Origin: Micromonospora sonchi | GTDB taxonomy: Bacteria; Actinomycetota; Actinomycetes; Mycobacteriales; Micromonosporaceae | Assembly (NCBI RefSeq): GCF_014646235.1 | Contig: NZ_BMNB01000038.1 | Span: 1-56,059 of the forward strand | Direction: 5' to 3' | Length of the DNA stretch: 56,059 bases | In this document: piece by piece, positions 31,221 through 41,026 of the stretch | Position numbering within the stretch: the stretch's first letter is position 1 | How the letters are laid out: each line of letters opens with the position of its first letter | Translations under genes and position numbers: made by a program | Notes under the pieces: model-generated | Seen by the model: only the letters and a program-made list of their open reading frames with translations | Database searches by the model: none | Told to the model about the DNA's origin: nothing

Positions 31221-32177
31221 ATGAACGTGCGAAGAGCTTGGCGATCGCCGGCGGCGGCGGCGGTTCTCCTGTTGCTGCTCGCCGGCTGCGGGAGCAGCAG
31301 CGGAGGTGACGACTCGGCGGCGACCGCCGCGGGGGCCGCCGCCGGGCCGGCGAACGAGGGCGGCAACGCCGCCCCAGCAGAGAAGGCTGGCAGCGCAGCG
31401 GCGACGGACACCCGGGTCGACCAGCGTTCGATCATCTACACCGGATCGCTGCAGGTGAAGGTGGACGATGTGGCGGCCGCCGCCCGCGAGGCCGCCGCCA
31501 CGACCACCCGGGCCGGTGGCTTCGTCGGCGGGGACCAGCGCCGCAGCTCCGACGCCGACGCGGTCGCGGAGTTGCAGCTGCGGGTGCCGGCGGACCGGTT
31601 CTACGCGGTGGTGGAGGAGTTGGCGGCTCTCGGCGTCCAGCAGCGTCGTGAGATCAACACTCAGGACGTCACCGAGGAGACCATCGACCTCGACGCCCGG
31701 ATCACCAGCCAGCGGGCCCGGGTGGAGAGCGCGCGGCGGCTGCTCGACCGGGCCACCTCGATCAGCGATCTCGTCACGCTGGAGAACGAACTGGGCCGAC
31801 GCGAGGCCGACCTCGCCTCGCTGGAGGCGAAGAAGCGGCGGCTGGCCGACCTGAGCGCACTGTCCACGATCACCGTCACCCTGGCCGGGCCGGACGTGAG
31901 CACCGCCGAGGAGGAGAACGAGATCGGCTTCCTGGTCGGGCTCCGCGGCGGTTGGAAGGTCTTCCTGACCTCGATGACCGTCCTGCTCACCGTGCTCGGG
32001 GCGATCCTGCCGTGGCTGCTGGTGCTCGGCGTACCGCTGGGGGCGCTGTGGTGGCTGAGCCGCCGGCGCCGCCGGAACCGGACCCCGGAGCCGCCGCTCG
32101 TCGCACCGGTCGGCACACCGCCACCGCCGGGGGTCAGCGCACCGCCGCCAGTGCCTGGAGCGCGGTCTGCACCATGA
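31221..32177 (+). CDS. DUF4349 domain lipoprotein with C-terminal membrane anchor
   Basis: The protein has 318 residues. A lipoprotein signal is present, with lipobox LLLLAGC at about residues 17-23, followed by a low-complexity Ala/Gly linker. The DUF4349 domain (about 68-285) includes RSIIYTGSLQVKVDDV, GGFVGGDQRRS, ETIDLDARITSQRARVESARRLLDRA and a coiled coil. A transmembrane helix at about 255-280 and a basic, Pro-rich cytoplasmic tail follow. This would be an extracytoplasmic protein held at the membrane at both ends; role unknown. The 3' end overlaps the convergent amidohydrolase gene by 44 nt. Confidence 0.85.
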   Translation: MNVRRAWRSPAAAAVLLLLLAGCGSSSGGDDSAATAAGAAAGPANEGGNAAPAEKAGSAAATDTRVDQRSIIYTGSLQVKVDDVAAAAREAAATTTRAGGFVGGDQRRSSDADAVAELQLRVPADRFYAVVEELAALGVQQRREINTQDVTEETIDLDARITSQRARVESARRLLDRATSISDLVTLENELGRREADLASLEAKKRRLADLSALSTITVTLAGPDVSTAEEENEIGFLVGLRGGWKVFLTSMTVLLTVLGAILPWLLVLGVPLGALWWLSRRRRRNRTPEPPLVAPVGTPPPPGVSAPPPVPGARSAP

Positions 32178-33396
32178 GCCGTACGCCCACCGGGATGGCG
32201 CGCTCGTCCACGTCGAACGATGCCCGGTGCAGGTCCACGTTCGGCCCGGAGCGGCCGACCCCGAGCCGGGCCAACGCGCCGGGGACGTACTCCAGATACC
32301 AGGAGAAGTCCTCGCCGCCCATGCTCTGCGGGGTCTCCGCGACGGCGTCCGGGCCGAGCGCGGCGATGGTGGCCCCGGTCAGCACCGTGATGGCCTGCCG
32401 GTCGTTGCAGACCGGCGGGCGACCGCGCAGGTATTCCAGGTCGACCGTGGCCCCGGTCGGCGCGATGACGTCCCGGACCACCTGGGAGACGATCTTCGGG
32501 GCCGACTCCCAGGCGTTCCGATCCATCACCCGCAGGGTGCCGGAGGCGGACGCCTCGGAGGGGATGACGTTGTACCGGGTGCCGGCGGTGGCGTGGCCGA
32601 AGACCAGCAGCAGCCCGCTGTTCGCCGGCACCCGCCGGCTGACCAGGGCCGGCACCTCGGTGACCAGCCGGCCGAGCGCGTCGACCAGGTCGACGGTCAG
32701 GTGCGGGCGAGCGGTGTGACCACCCGGCCCGGTGAGCCGGACGGTGATGTTGTCGGCGGCGGCGGTGATCGGGCCGACCCGCAGGCCGACCTGACCGACC
32801 GGCAGGTTCGGGTCGCAGTGCAACGCGAAGATCTGCACCACGTCGTCGAGGCCGCCGGCCTCGATCACCTCGAGCGAGCCGCAGGGCAGGATCTCCTCGG
32901 CGGGCTGGAAGATCAGCCGGACCCGGCCCGGCAGTTCGCCCAGGTCCGCGAGCTGGGCGAGGAGCATGCCGACGCCGAGCAGGATGGTGGTGTGCACGTC
33001 GTGGCCGCAGGCGTGGCAGACGCCGTCCACGGTGGAGCGGTACGGCACGTCCTTGACGTCGGTGAGCGGCAGCGCGTCGATGTCGGCGCGCAGCGCGATG
33101 ACCGGGCCGTCCGGGCGACCGTCGATGTCGCAGACGATGCCGTTGCCCTTGGGTAGCAGCCGGGGGGTGAGCCCGGCCAAGGCGAGTTCCCGGGCGATCA
33201 GCGCGGCGGTCTCGAACTCCGTGCCGGAGAGTTCCGGATGCGAGTGGATGTGACGGCGCGTGGCGATCAGGCCCGGTACCCGGAGAGCGAGCAGATGGTC
33301 CAACTCGAACGGGAGGGGCTGGGCACCGGTCGGTGGCGCCTCCGGCCAGGACGGCGCCACCTGCCCGCCGGTCGGCATCGTCAACGCACTCGTCAC
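32134..33396 (-). CDS. M20-family amidohydrolase (metal-dependent amidase/carboxypeptidase)
   Basis: A 420-aa M20D-type peptidase. RRHIHSHPELSG, ALRADIDALPL, HACGHDVHTTILLG and LIFQPAEEILPCGS contain the metal ligands and catalytic acid. A dimerisation domain is inserted in the middle (GPGGHTARPHLTVD), and a C-terminal GGEDFSWYL completes the site. The family hydrolyses N-acyl or amide-linked amino acids; M. tuberculosis AmiA1/AmiB1 occupy the same neighbourhood. The start is uncertain: I use the GTG at 33396. An in-frame GTG/ATG at 33579/33576 has a far better ribosome site (AGGAGGTGG) and would add about 60 residues of poor coding character. Confidence 0.87.
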   Translation of the reverse strand: MTSALTMPTGGQVAPSWPEAPPTGAQPLPFELDHLLALRVPGLIATRRHIHSHPELSGTEFETAALIARELALAGLTPRLLPKGNGIVCDIDGRPDGPVIALRADIDALPLTDVKDVPYRSTVDGVCHACGHDVHTTILLGVGMLLAQLADLGELPGRVRLIFQPAEEILPCGSLEVIEAGGLDDVVQIFALHCDPNLPVGQVGLRVGPITAAADNITVRLTGPGGHTARPHLTVDLVDALGRLVTEVPALVSRRVPANSGLLLVFGHATAGTRYNVIPSEASASGTLRVMDRNAWESAPKIVSQVVRDVIAPTGATVDLEYLRGRPPVCNDRQAITVLTGATIAALGPDAVAETPQSMGGEDFSWYLEYVPGALARLGVGRSGPNVDLHRASFDVDERAIPVGVRLMVQTALQALAAVR

Positions 33397-33904
33397 GTCG
33401 AATTCTCGATCACTAGGAACGGATGGATCATCGGGAACAGCAGATAGCGTAGACCCCCGATGGTAACTCTGCGCAACCTCGTTCCGGTGACGGCCGGACC
33501 GCACAGCGTCACGTATGCCCTGCTCGGAGGCACCGTAGGCGTACGGGACAGCAGGTAGATCGCGGTCGAAGGCCATCACCCGCTCCCCACCTCCTACAAC
33601 GCGTAACCAGGCCCGAGTGGCCGGAAACTCCTCGGGCTCCATCGCCAGCGTTCCGAATTGTCGCATTAGTCGGACGAATCAACTGACTGTATGACGACTA
33701 CCCGACCACGCCCGGCGAGCGGCACCCGTGGACGTTCACACGTCCGGGTCCTTTCCGACCGCACACCATGTGCGTCCTGGAGATCACCCGGGAGGGAGTA
33801 CCCGGCGACCCGTCGTCCGACACGCTCCGCGTCCGGCGGTCGGCTCACGCGCGGTGGCGCAGCGGTTGACTCACGCGCGGCGCCGGCCCGGTCGGGTGGG
33901 CGGG
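33397..33904. other. Intergenic/5' region between amidohydrolase and mutase genes
   Basis: The 508 nt contain no confident gene. The in-frame upstream extension of the amidohydrolase occupies 33397-33666, with a strong AGGAGGTGG site near 33590. A small perfect hairpin GGACGT-TCAC-ACGTCC lies at 33730-33745 and may terminate the mutase transcript or be an operator. Third-position composition in the last 25 codons of the extension is AT-rich and unlike the flanking genes. Confidence 0.5.
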
Positions 33905-35488
<1,584 letters not shown>

Positions 35489-35687
35489 CACCGGATGGTA
35501 GGACGAGCAGGCCGACATTCGGGTCCGGGATGACCCGTGACACGACTCGTCACCCGAGGTGAACGCAAGGACGCGTACCGTTGAGTAAGTTAAACGTCCC
35601 CCGTGCCGGCTTTCACTTCGGGCGTCCGAACCAGCAAGATAGGGGAGTTGTGTCCCAGCCCCCTCGACTTCCCCCGGTGGCTTTTCT

Positions 35688-37871
35688 GTGACTCAGATCC
35701 CGACGTGGAGCGGCGGACCAGTCAGCACCCCCACCAACGGCCGCGCGACACCCGGCACCGTCATCGGTGACCGGTACTCGTTGCGCTCTACGGTCGGCAA
35801 CGGTGGCATGGGCACGGTCTGGCGGGCCACCGACACACTTCTGCGCCGCGACGTGGCGGTCAAGGAGGTCATCCTCCCGCCGGGCCTGGCCCCGAGCGAC
35901 CGCGACGCGATGTACGAACGCACCCTGCGCGAGGCCCGCGCCGCCGCCGCCATCGCCCACCCGGCCGTGGTGCAGGTGTACGACGTGGTCACCGAGGGCG
36001 GTCGGCCGTGGATCGTGATGGAGCTGCTCGACGCCCGCAGCCTCGCCGACATGGTGATCGAGGACGGTCCGATCGCCCAGCGGGTGGTCGCCAAGATCGG
36101 GATCGCCCTGCTCGGCGCGCTGGAGGTGGCGCACGCGATCGGCGTACTGCACCGCGACGTCAAGCCCGCCAACGTGCTGATCTGCTCCGACGGGCGTTGC
36201 GTGCTGACCGACTTCGGGGTGGCCCGGATGCCCACCGACGTGCAGCTCACCACGCCGGGCATGGTGCTCGGCTCACCGCACTTCATCTCGCCCGAGCGGG
36301 CCATGGGCCAGGATTTCGGCCCGCCCAGCGATCTGTTCTCCCTCGGTGTGACGCTCTACACCGCAGTGGAGGGTCGACCGCCCTTCGATCGCGGCGACCC
36401 GATCGAGACCATGCACGCGGTGGTGGAGGATCCACCGGCCCCGCCGCAGCGCAGCGGCCCGCTGACCCGGATGCTGATGGGCCTGCTGGAGAAGGACCCG
36501 GCCCGTCGGCTCGACGTGCACACGGCCCGCGCCATGCTGCGCGAACTGCTCGCCGGGCCGCTGAGCAGCAATGCCGCTGCGGTCAACTCGATGACCGACC
36601 CGTACTCGGTGATGCAGATGCCGCAGCCCGCACCGATCACCGCACCGCCGGCGAAGAAGCCCGAGCCGAGCGGGCAGATCGGCGGTCGCGCCATGCTCGC
36701 GCCCGGCGAGTCGCTGACCGACCGGCTCGCCGCGCTGCGCCGAGGCGAGCGCCCCGGACAGGTCACCCCGGCCAGCGCCGCCGCGATGGAGGACACCAGC
36801 GCCGACGCGCTGGCCCGACCGGGCGCCATGTCATCGCCACCGGTCGGCCGCACCTACGGCGCCGGAGTCGAGGCCACCCAACGCATCGGCGGGGCTGAGG
36901 CCACCCAACGGATCGGCGGAGCCGAAGCCACCCAGCGGATCGGTGCCGACAGCACCCAGCGGATCGGCACGGAGGCCACCCAGCGCGTCGGGCCCGAGGT
37001 GTTCGGCTACGGCGGCGGGCAGCCGGAAGCCACCCAGCGAATCGGTGGCTACGGCGGTGGGCAGCCGGAGGCCACCCAGCGGATCGGTGGCGGCTACGGC
37101 GGCGGGCCGCCGGAGGCCACCCAGCGGATCGGCGGCTACGGCGCCGACCACTGGCCGGCGGCGCCCAGCCACCAGTACGGCACCCCGCCACCGGCCAGCG
37201 GCGGTGGTGGTGGCAGCAGCCCGCTCGACCGGGCGAAGGCCACCGGCGCTCGTCTGGTCGACACGGTGAAGGGCTGGCCGCGCAAGATCCAACTGGCCGC
37301 GGCCGGCGGCCTCGCGCTGCTCCTGCTGATCACCGTCGTGGCCCTCACCGGTGGGGACGACTCCCCACCCGCCACCCCGGTCGCCGACCCGTCCAACTCC
37401 GCCGAGGAGGGGCCGGGCGGCGTCGAGATGCAGGAGCACTCGGCGCGCGGGGTGCGGGTGCTGGTGCCCAAGGGCTGGAAGAAGGCCGCGCCCAAGGGTG
37501 CCGTCTACGTCGACTACACCGACCCGGAGGACAGCGGCCGCCGGGTCCGCATCCTCAACGAGGAGTGGCGCGGCGACTCGGCCCGCTGGGCGCAGACCGC
37601 CGAGAACGGCCTGAAGACCCGGTCGAACTCGTGCGCCAAGCCGTACACCCAGATCTCGATGGAGGCCAAGGAACTCGCCGGGAAGCCGTCGGCCGAGTTC
37701 GAGTACACCTGCGGCGAGGGTGACGGCATGCGGCACGGGGTGTGGCACGGGGTGGCCCACGACGGCCGGATGTACTCCTTCTACCTCACCGCGAACGACT
37801 CCCGCTTCGCGGAGAGCAGGCCGATCTACGACGAGATGGCGCAGTCGTTCCAGCTCACCGCCGCCGGCTGA
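35688..37871 (+). CDS. Transmembrane Ser/Thr protein kinase with an (E/D)xTQR[IV] repeat array
   Basis: A 727-aa receptor kinase. The catalytic domain is at about 27-285 (GNGGMGTVW; DVAVKEV; HRDVKPANVLI; TDFGVARM; ISPERA). The juxtamembrane region (about 290-530) holds eight copies of TQR[IV] between Thr397 and Thr478, in the repeating context EATQRIGG or GGGQPEATQRIGG. One transmembrane helix (about 535-556) leads to an extracellular domain of 150 residues with two cysteines (SNSCAKPY; EYTCGEG). TQR[IV] fits the pThr-x-x-[IVL] recognition rule for FHA domains, so the array may be an autophosphorylated multivalent docking platform; that is inference. The GTG start at 35688 has weak ribosome-site support. 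Confidence 0.92.
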   Translation: MTQIPTWSGGPVSTPTNGRATPGTVIGDRYSLRSTVGNGGMGTVWRATDTLLRRDVAVKEVILPPGLAPSDRDAMYERTLREARAAAAIAHPAVVQVYDVVTEGGRPWIVMELLDARSLADMVIEDGPIAQRVVAKIGIALLGALEVAHAIGVLHRDVKPANVLICSDGRCVLTDFGVARMPTDVQLTTPGMVLGSPHFISPERAMGQDFGPPSDLFSLGVTLYTAVEGRPPFDRGDPIETMHAVVEDPPAPPQRSGPLTRMLMGLLEKDPARRLDVHTARAMLRELLAGPLSSNAAAVNSMTDPYSVMQMPQPAPITAPPAKKPEPSGQIGGRAMLAPGESLTDRLAALRRGERPGQVTPASAAAMEDTSADALARPGAMSSPPVGRTYGAGVEATQRIGGAEATQRIGGAEATQRIGADSTQRIGTEATQRVGPEVFGYGGGQPEATQRIGGYGGGQPEATQRIGGGYGGGPPEATQRIGGYGADHWPAAPSHQYGTPPPASGGGGGSSPLDRAKATGARLVDTVKGWPRKIQLAAAGGLALLLLITVVALTGGDDSPPATPVADPSNSAEEGPGGVEMQEHSARGVRVLVPKGWKKAAPKGAVYVDYTDPEDSGRRVRILNEEWRGDSARWAQTAENGLKTRSNSCAKPYTQISMEAKELAGKPSAEFEYTCGEGDGMRHGVWHGVAHDGRMYSFYLTANDSRFAESRPIYDEMAQSFQLTAAG
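36870..37137 (+). repeat. Coding tandem repeat (24-45 bp units) for the TQR[IV] array
   Basis: The core GAGGCCACCCAGCGGATCGG recurs with few changes. Three units of 27 bp are followed by two divergent ones, then three longer units that include GGCTACGGCGGCGGGC. Near identity at synonymous positions suggests recent copy-number expansion. Each unit encodes one Thr-Gln-Arg-Ile/Val motif. Confidence 0.85.
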
Positions 37872-37919
37872 GCCGGGGCGCGGGACCGTGGTGATCCGCC
37901 GCCGTGCTATCAAGAGGCC

Positions 37920-39707
37920 ATGGCGGCGGACACCACTGACCTTGACACCCTGCGCGAGCGGGCCGAACGCTGGCTCGCCGACGACCCCGACCCGGCCGAC
38001 CGGGCGGAACTACGGACGGTGCTCGATCGCCTCCCGGCCAGCGCCCCCGAGTTGGCCGACCGGTTCGCCGGGCCGCTGACCTTCGGCACCGCCGGGCTGC
38101 GCGGGCCGCTGCGCGCGGGGCCCAACGGGATGAACCTCGCGGTGGTCACCCAGGCCGCCGCCGGGCTGGTCGCCTGGCTCGCGGCCCAGGGCGGCACCGG
38201 TCCGTTGGTGATCGGGTACGACGCCCGGCGCGGCTCGCGCGAGTTCGCCGAGCGGACCGCCCGGGTGTCCACCGGGGCGGGACGGCCCGCCCTGCTGCTC
38301 CCCCGCCCGCTGCCCACCCCGGTGCTCGCCTACGCGGTACGACACCTGCGGGCGGTCGCCGGAGTGATGGTGACCGCGAGCCACAACCCGCCGCAGGACA
38401 ACGGCTACAAGGTCTACCTCGGGGCCGAGCTCGGCGGCGACCGGGGCGCCGGGGCGCAGATCGTGCCGCCCGCCGACGCCGGCATCGAGGCCGCCATCCG
38501 CGCGGTCGGCCCACTCGCCGAGGTGCCGCTCGGCGCGGCCGGGCAGGTGCTCGGCGACGACCTCGTCACCGGATACGTGGCCGAAGCGGTGCAGGTCGTG
38601 CCCGCCGGCGGCCCCCGGGAGCTGACCGTGGCGTACACCCCGCTGCACGGCGTCGGGGCGACCGTCCTCACCGCCGCCTTCGCCGCCGCCGGCTTCCCCG
38701 TGCCCGGCCTGGTGCCGGACCAGGCCGAGCCCGACCCAAACTTCCCCACCGTGAGCTTCCCCAACCCCGAGGAGCCGGGCGCGGTCGACCGTCTGGTCGC
38801 CCTCGCCGAATCGACCGGCGCCGACCTGGCCATCGCCAACGACCCCGACGCCGACCGTTGTGCGGTCGCGGTCCGGGAGGCGACCGGCGGCTCGGACGGC
38901 ACGGAGACCGTCGGCGGCCCGGACGGTCCCGGCGGCCCGGACGGTCCCGGCGGCCCGGACGGTCCCGGCGGCCCGGACGGTGCCGAGGGCGTCCGGCCGG
39001 GACGTTCCGGCTGGCGGATGCTGCGCGGGGACGAGCTGGGCGTACTGCTCGCCGACCATCTGATGCGACGCGGCGTGACCGGCCTGTACGCCACCACCAT
39101 CGTCTCGTCGTCCCTGCTGCGGGCGATGTGCGCAGCCCGGGGCCTGCCGTACGACGAGACGCTGACCGGATTCAAGTGGATCGTGCGGGCCGGCGGCGGT
39201 GCCGAGCCGCTGGTCTTCGGTTACGAGGAGGCGCTCGGCTACTGCGTCGCCCCCGAGCACGTCCGGGACAAGGACGGCATCACCGCCGCGCTGACCGTCG
39301 CCGAGCTGGCCGCCGGTCTCAAGGCGCAGGGGCGCACCCTCACCGACCGGCTGGACGAGTTGGCCGCCGAGTTCGGCGTGCACCACACCGACCAGCTCTC
39401 GGTACGCGTCGACGACCTGCGCCTGATCGCCGACGCGATGGCCCGCATCCGTGCCGCCACCCCGGTCACGCTGCTCGGCCAGCCGGTCACCGAGTCGCAG
39501 GACCTGCTCCCCGAGGCGGACGTGCTGATCCTGCGTACCGACACCGCCCGGGTGGTGATCCGCCCCTCCGGCACCGAGCCGAAACTCAAGGCGTACCTCG
39601 AAGTGGTGGAACCGGTCACGGACGGCGACGTCGCCACGGCGCGTTCGCGCGCGGCAACCGCCGTCGCAACCCTACGCACCGAAACCGCCCACGCCCTGGG
39701 CATGTAA
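37920..39707 (+). CDS. pmmB: Phosphosugar mutase (PmmB-like phosphomannomutase/phosphoglucomutase)
   Basis: A 595-aa alpha-D-phosphohexomutase. Landmarks are LTFGTAGLRGPLRAGPNGMN, the phosphoserine loop VMVTASHNPPQDNGYKVY, metal-binding NDPDADRCAVAV, the sugar-binding GFKWI and FGYEEALGYCV, and phosphate-binding RPSGTEPKLK. It interconverts hexose 1- and 6-phosphates, or ribose phosphates in nucleoside salvage, consistent with upp and deoC nearby. A surface-loop insertion at residues 332-355 is four copies of GGPDGP encoded by an 18-bp tandem repeat; the mutase core is otherwise intact. The stop TAA is the left end of an intergenic repeat unit. M. tuberculosis pmmB has the same neighbours. 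Confidence 0.92.
   Translation: MAADTTDLDTLRERAERWLADDPDPADRAELRTVLDRLPASAPELADRFAGPLTFGTAGLRGPLRAGPNGMNLAVVTQAAAGLVAWLAAQGGTGPLVIGYDARRGSREFAERTARVSTGAGRPALLLPRPLPTPVLAYAVRHLRAVAGVMVTASHNPPQDNGYKVYLGAELGGDRGAGAQIVPPADAGIEAAIRAVGPLAEVPLGAAGQVLGDDLVTGYVAEAVQVVPAGGPRELTVAYTPLHGVGATVLTAAFAAAGFPVPGLVPDQAEPDPNFPTVSFPNPEEPGAVDRLVALAESTGADLAIANDPDADRCAVAVREATGGSDGTETVGGPDGPGGPDGPGGPDGPGGPDGAEGVRPGRSGWRMLRGDELGVLLADHLMRRGVTGLYATTIVSSSLLRAMCAARGLPYDETLTGFKWIVRAGGGAEPLVFGYEEALGYCVAPEHVRDKDGITAALTVAELAAGLKAQGRTLTDRLDELAAEFGVHHTDQLSVRVDDLRLIADAMARIRAATPVTLLGQPVTESQDLLPEADVLILRTDTARVVIRPSGTEPKLKAYLEVVEPVTDGDVATARSRAATAVATLRTETAHALGM
38913..38984 (+). repeat. 18-bp x4 coding tandem repeat in pmmB
   Basis: The unit GGCGGCCCGGACGGTCCC occurs four times head to tail (the last with one change), encoding GGPDGP. 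It lies just after the metal-binding NDPDADR block. Perfect copies imply recent slippage; copy number may vary among strains. Confidence 0.9.
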
Positions 39708-39757
39708 GGAAGGGCCCCCTTTTAACGCCTCGTGTATAGGAAGGGCCCCCTATTAAC
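39705..39757 (+). repeat. Paired GGGGCCCC-core intergenic repeat, copy pair 4
   Basis: Unit 1 begins with the pmmB stop codon (TAAGGAAGGGCCCCCTTTTAAC). Unit 2 (TAGGAAGGGCCCCCTATTAAC) follows after a GCCTCGTGTA spacer. It has the same layout as the pair at 164-217, in the same polarity relative to the gene it follows. Confidence 0.85.
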
Positions 39758-39881
39758 CACCTGATCAGAATTCCTGTTGCTGAGAGTGATCGGCAACCGG
39801 GCGGCGGGGCCGGTCCTGGCACCTCAGACGGCCGGGCGATGAGACACCTCCGCCACCGGCACCCGTCTCCGTCGCACAAGG

Positions 39882-40235
39882 CACCGCAACTCGCCGCCCT
39901 GCTCACCGGACGCCGCAACTCGCGGCTTTGGTCACCGGGCGCCGCAACTCGCGGTTTCGCTCGCAGGATGCCGCAACTCGCGGTCTCAACCGGCCCGGAC
40001 ACCCCCACATACCGCAACCCGCGCCACCCACAACGCCGGACACCCCGACATACCGCAACCCGCGCCGCCCACACCCCCGCCACCGCAGCCACCACCCCCG
40101 GACCCACCACGCCTGGGCCCACCTCGCCCGGACCCACCACGTTCGGGGCCCACAACCCCCTGGACCCACCACCCCCGGACCCACCACGCCCGGACCCACC
40201 ACCCTCTGGACCCACCTCGCCACCACCACCTGATG
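39882..40235. repeat. Non-coding repeat cascade: 29-bp, 41-bp and ~15-bp tandem arrays
   Basis: The word CCGCAAC recurs at 39884, 39913, 39942 and 39971 (exact 29-bp period), then at 40012 and 40053 (exact 41-bp period). From about 40090 a third array uses CCCGGACCCACCACG-like units about 15-18 bp long. Each CCGCAACTCGCGG core can form a small stem. Translations in all frames are low complexity. This is not a CRISPR array, since there are no unique spacers. Confidence 0.85.
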
Positions 40236-40600
40236 GCCGCTGGTCACTCCAACTCCCAGGGCGGGCGTCCCGGGCCCAGATGATGACGCTCCCGGCCACT
40301 GTCGAGCTGACCCGTCTGCGCTATCACCACCCCCGCACCGGGCGACAAACCGACCAGGCAGCATCACACCACCATTGCGCCATCCCGCCGATCCAGCCCT
40401 GCGGAATACCGCACGCCCGCCATTCACCCCAACCCGACCCACCGTCGATCACCCCGACCCGCCGTCGATCACCGCGATCCGCGCACGCTCTCAGCTCGAC
40501 AGGGCCACACCCCGACACCAACGACCGGCTGCCCATCCGCCGAGCGGACACGACAACGACAGTCACCGACAAGACTCGACCAGGCGCTCAACAAGCGGCG
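40236..40600. other. Non-coding, gene-free stretch downstream of the repeat cascade
   Basis: C-rich sequence with several short frames but no protein similarity or ribosome site. It may contain eroded parts of the XRE regulator gene whose tail is seen further on. Nothing else is recognisable. Confidence 0.4.
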
Positions 40601-40793
40601 CACTCCAGCCCGCTGCGTTCAGTAACGGTCAGCCGGCACCTCCGCCCAGCGCGGAAACGCTCGCTCCACCTCGACCAGCCGGCGGAGATCCCCGCCTGTG
40701 AACGGGTCTGGCGAGGGCTGGAGTCGCTCGCGTTGGATGAGCCGACAATCAGTGGAGCTGATCGATGCCATCCGGGGAGAGTGCTATGAGTGA
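40601..40793 (+). pseudogene. Possible C-terminal remnant of an XRE/DUF5753 regulator
   Basis: Two different frames carry pieces resembling the C-terminus of DUF5753 helix-turn-helix proteins: ERVWRGLESLALDEP in one frame, then SVELIDAIRGECYE ending at a TGA (40791-40793) in another. The stop overlaps the DUF397 ATG region, as is usual for XRE-DUF397 gene pairs. No intact helix-turn-helix part is found upstream. Similarity is judged by eye and is weak. Confidence 0.35.
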
Positions 40794-40994
40794 CCTGACC
40801 GGCGCCCGCTGGCGCGCCAGCGCCAGCGCCAACGGCGGCACCAACGGCGGCGAGTGCATCGAGGTTGCCGACAATTTGCCCGGCGTCGTCGGCATCCGGG
40901 AGAGCAGGGACCCAACCGGCCCGGCGCTCACCGTCGCACCCGCTGCCTGGTCCGCCTCGTCACCGCTGTGCGGGCCGATCGGCTGCCCGGCTGA
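40786..40994 (+). pseudogene. DUF397 domain protein, frameshifted near its C-terminus
   Basis: The ATG at 40786 opens a typical DUF397 sequence (MSDLTGARWRASASANGG; ECIEVADNLPGVVGIRESRD; PTGPALTVAPAAWSA). At codon 58 (about 40957) the expected Phe-Val-Thr appears only if one base is added; the shifted frame then reads AVRADRLPG and stops at 40992-40994, a normal DUF397 length. Without the correction the frame runs on into the antisense of the GPP34 gene. This is either a real one-base deletion or a sequencing error. DUF397 proteins are small partners of XRE regulators (Streptomyces BldB-like), and the upstream partner here is also decayed. Confidence 0.7.
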
Positions 40995-41026
40995 CCCTGA
41001 TCAGGCCGGCCCATCACGACGGAGGG

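Noticed and set aside
39882..40235. Regular direct repeats suggesting a CRISPR array
   Set aside because: Repeats are contiguous with 29-, 41- and ~15-bp periods and lack unique spacers of constant length. No cas gene is present in the window.
39903..40442. Gly/Trp-rich minus-strand frame over the repeat cascade
   Set aside because: The translation is low complexity dictated by tandem DNA repeats, with no ribosome site or coding bias.
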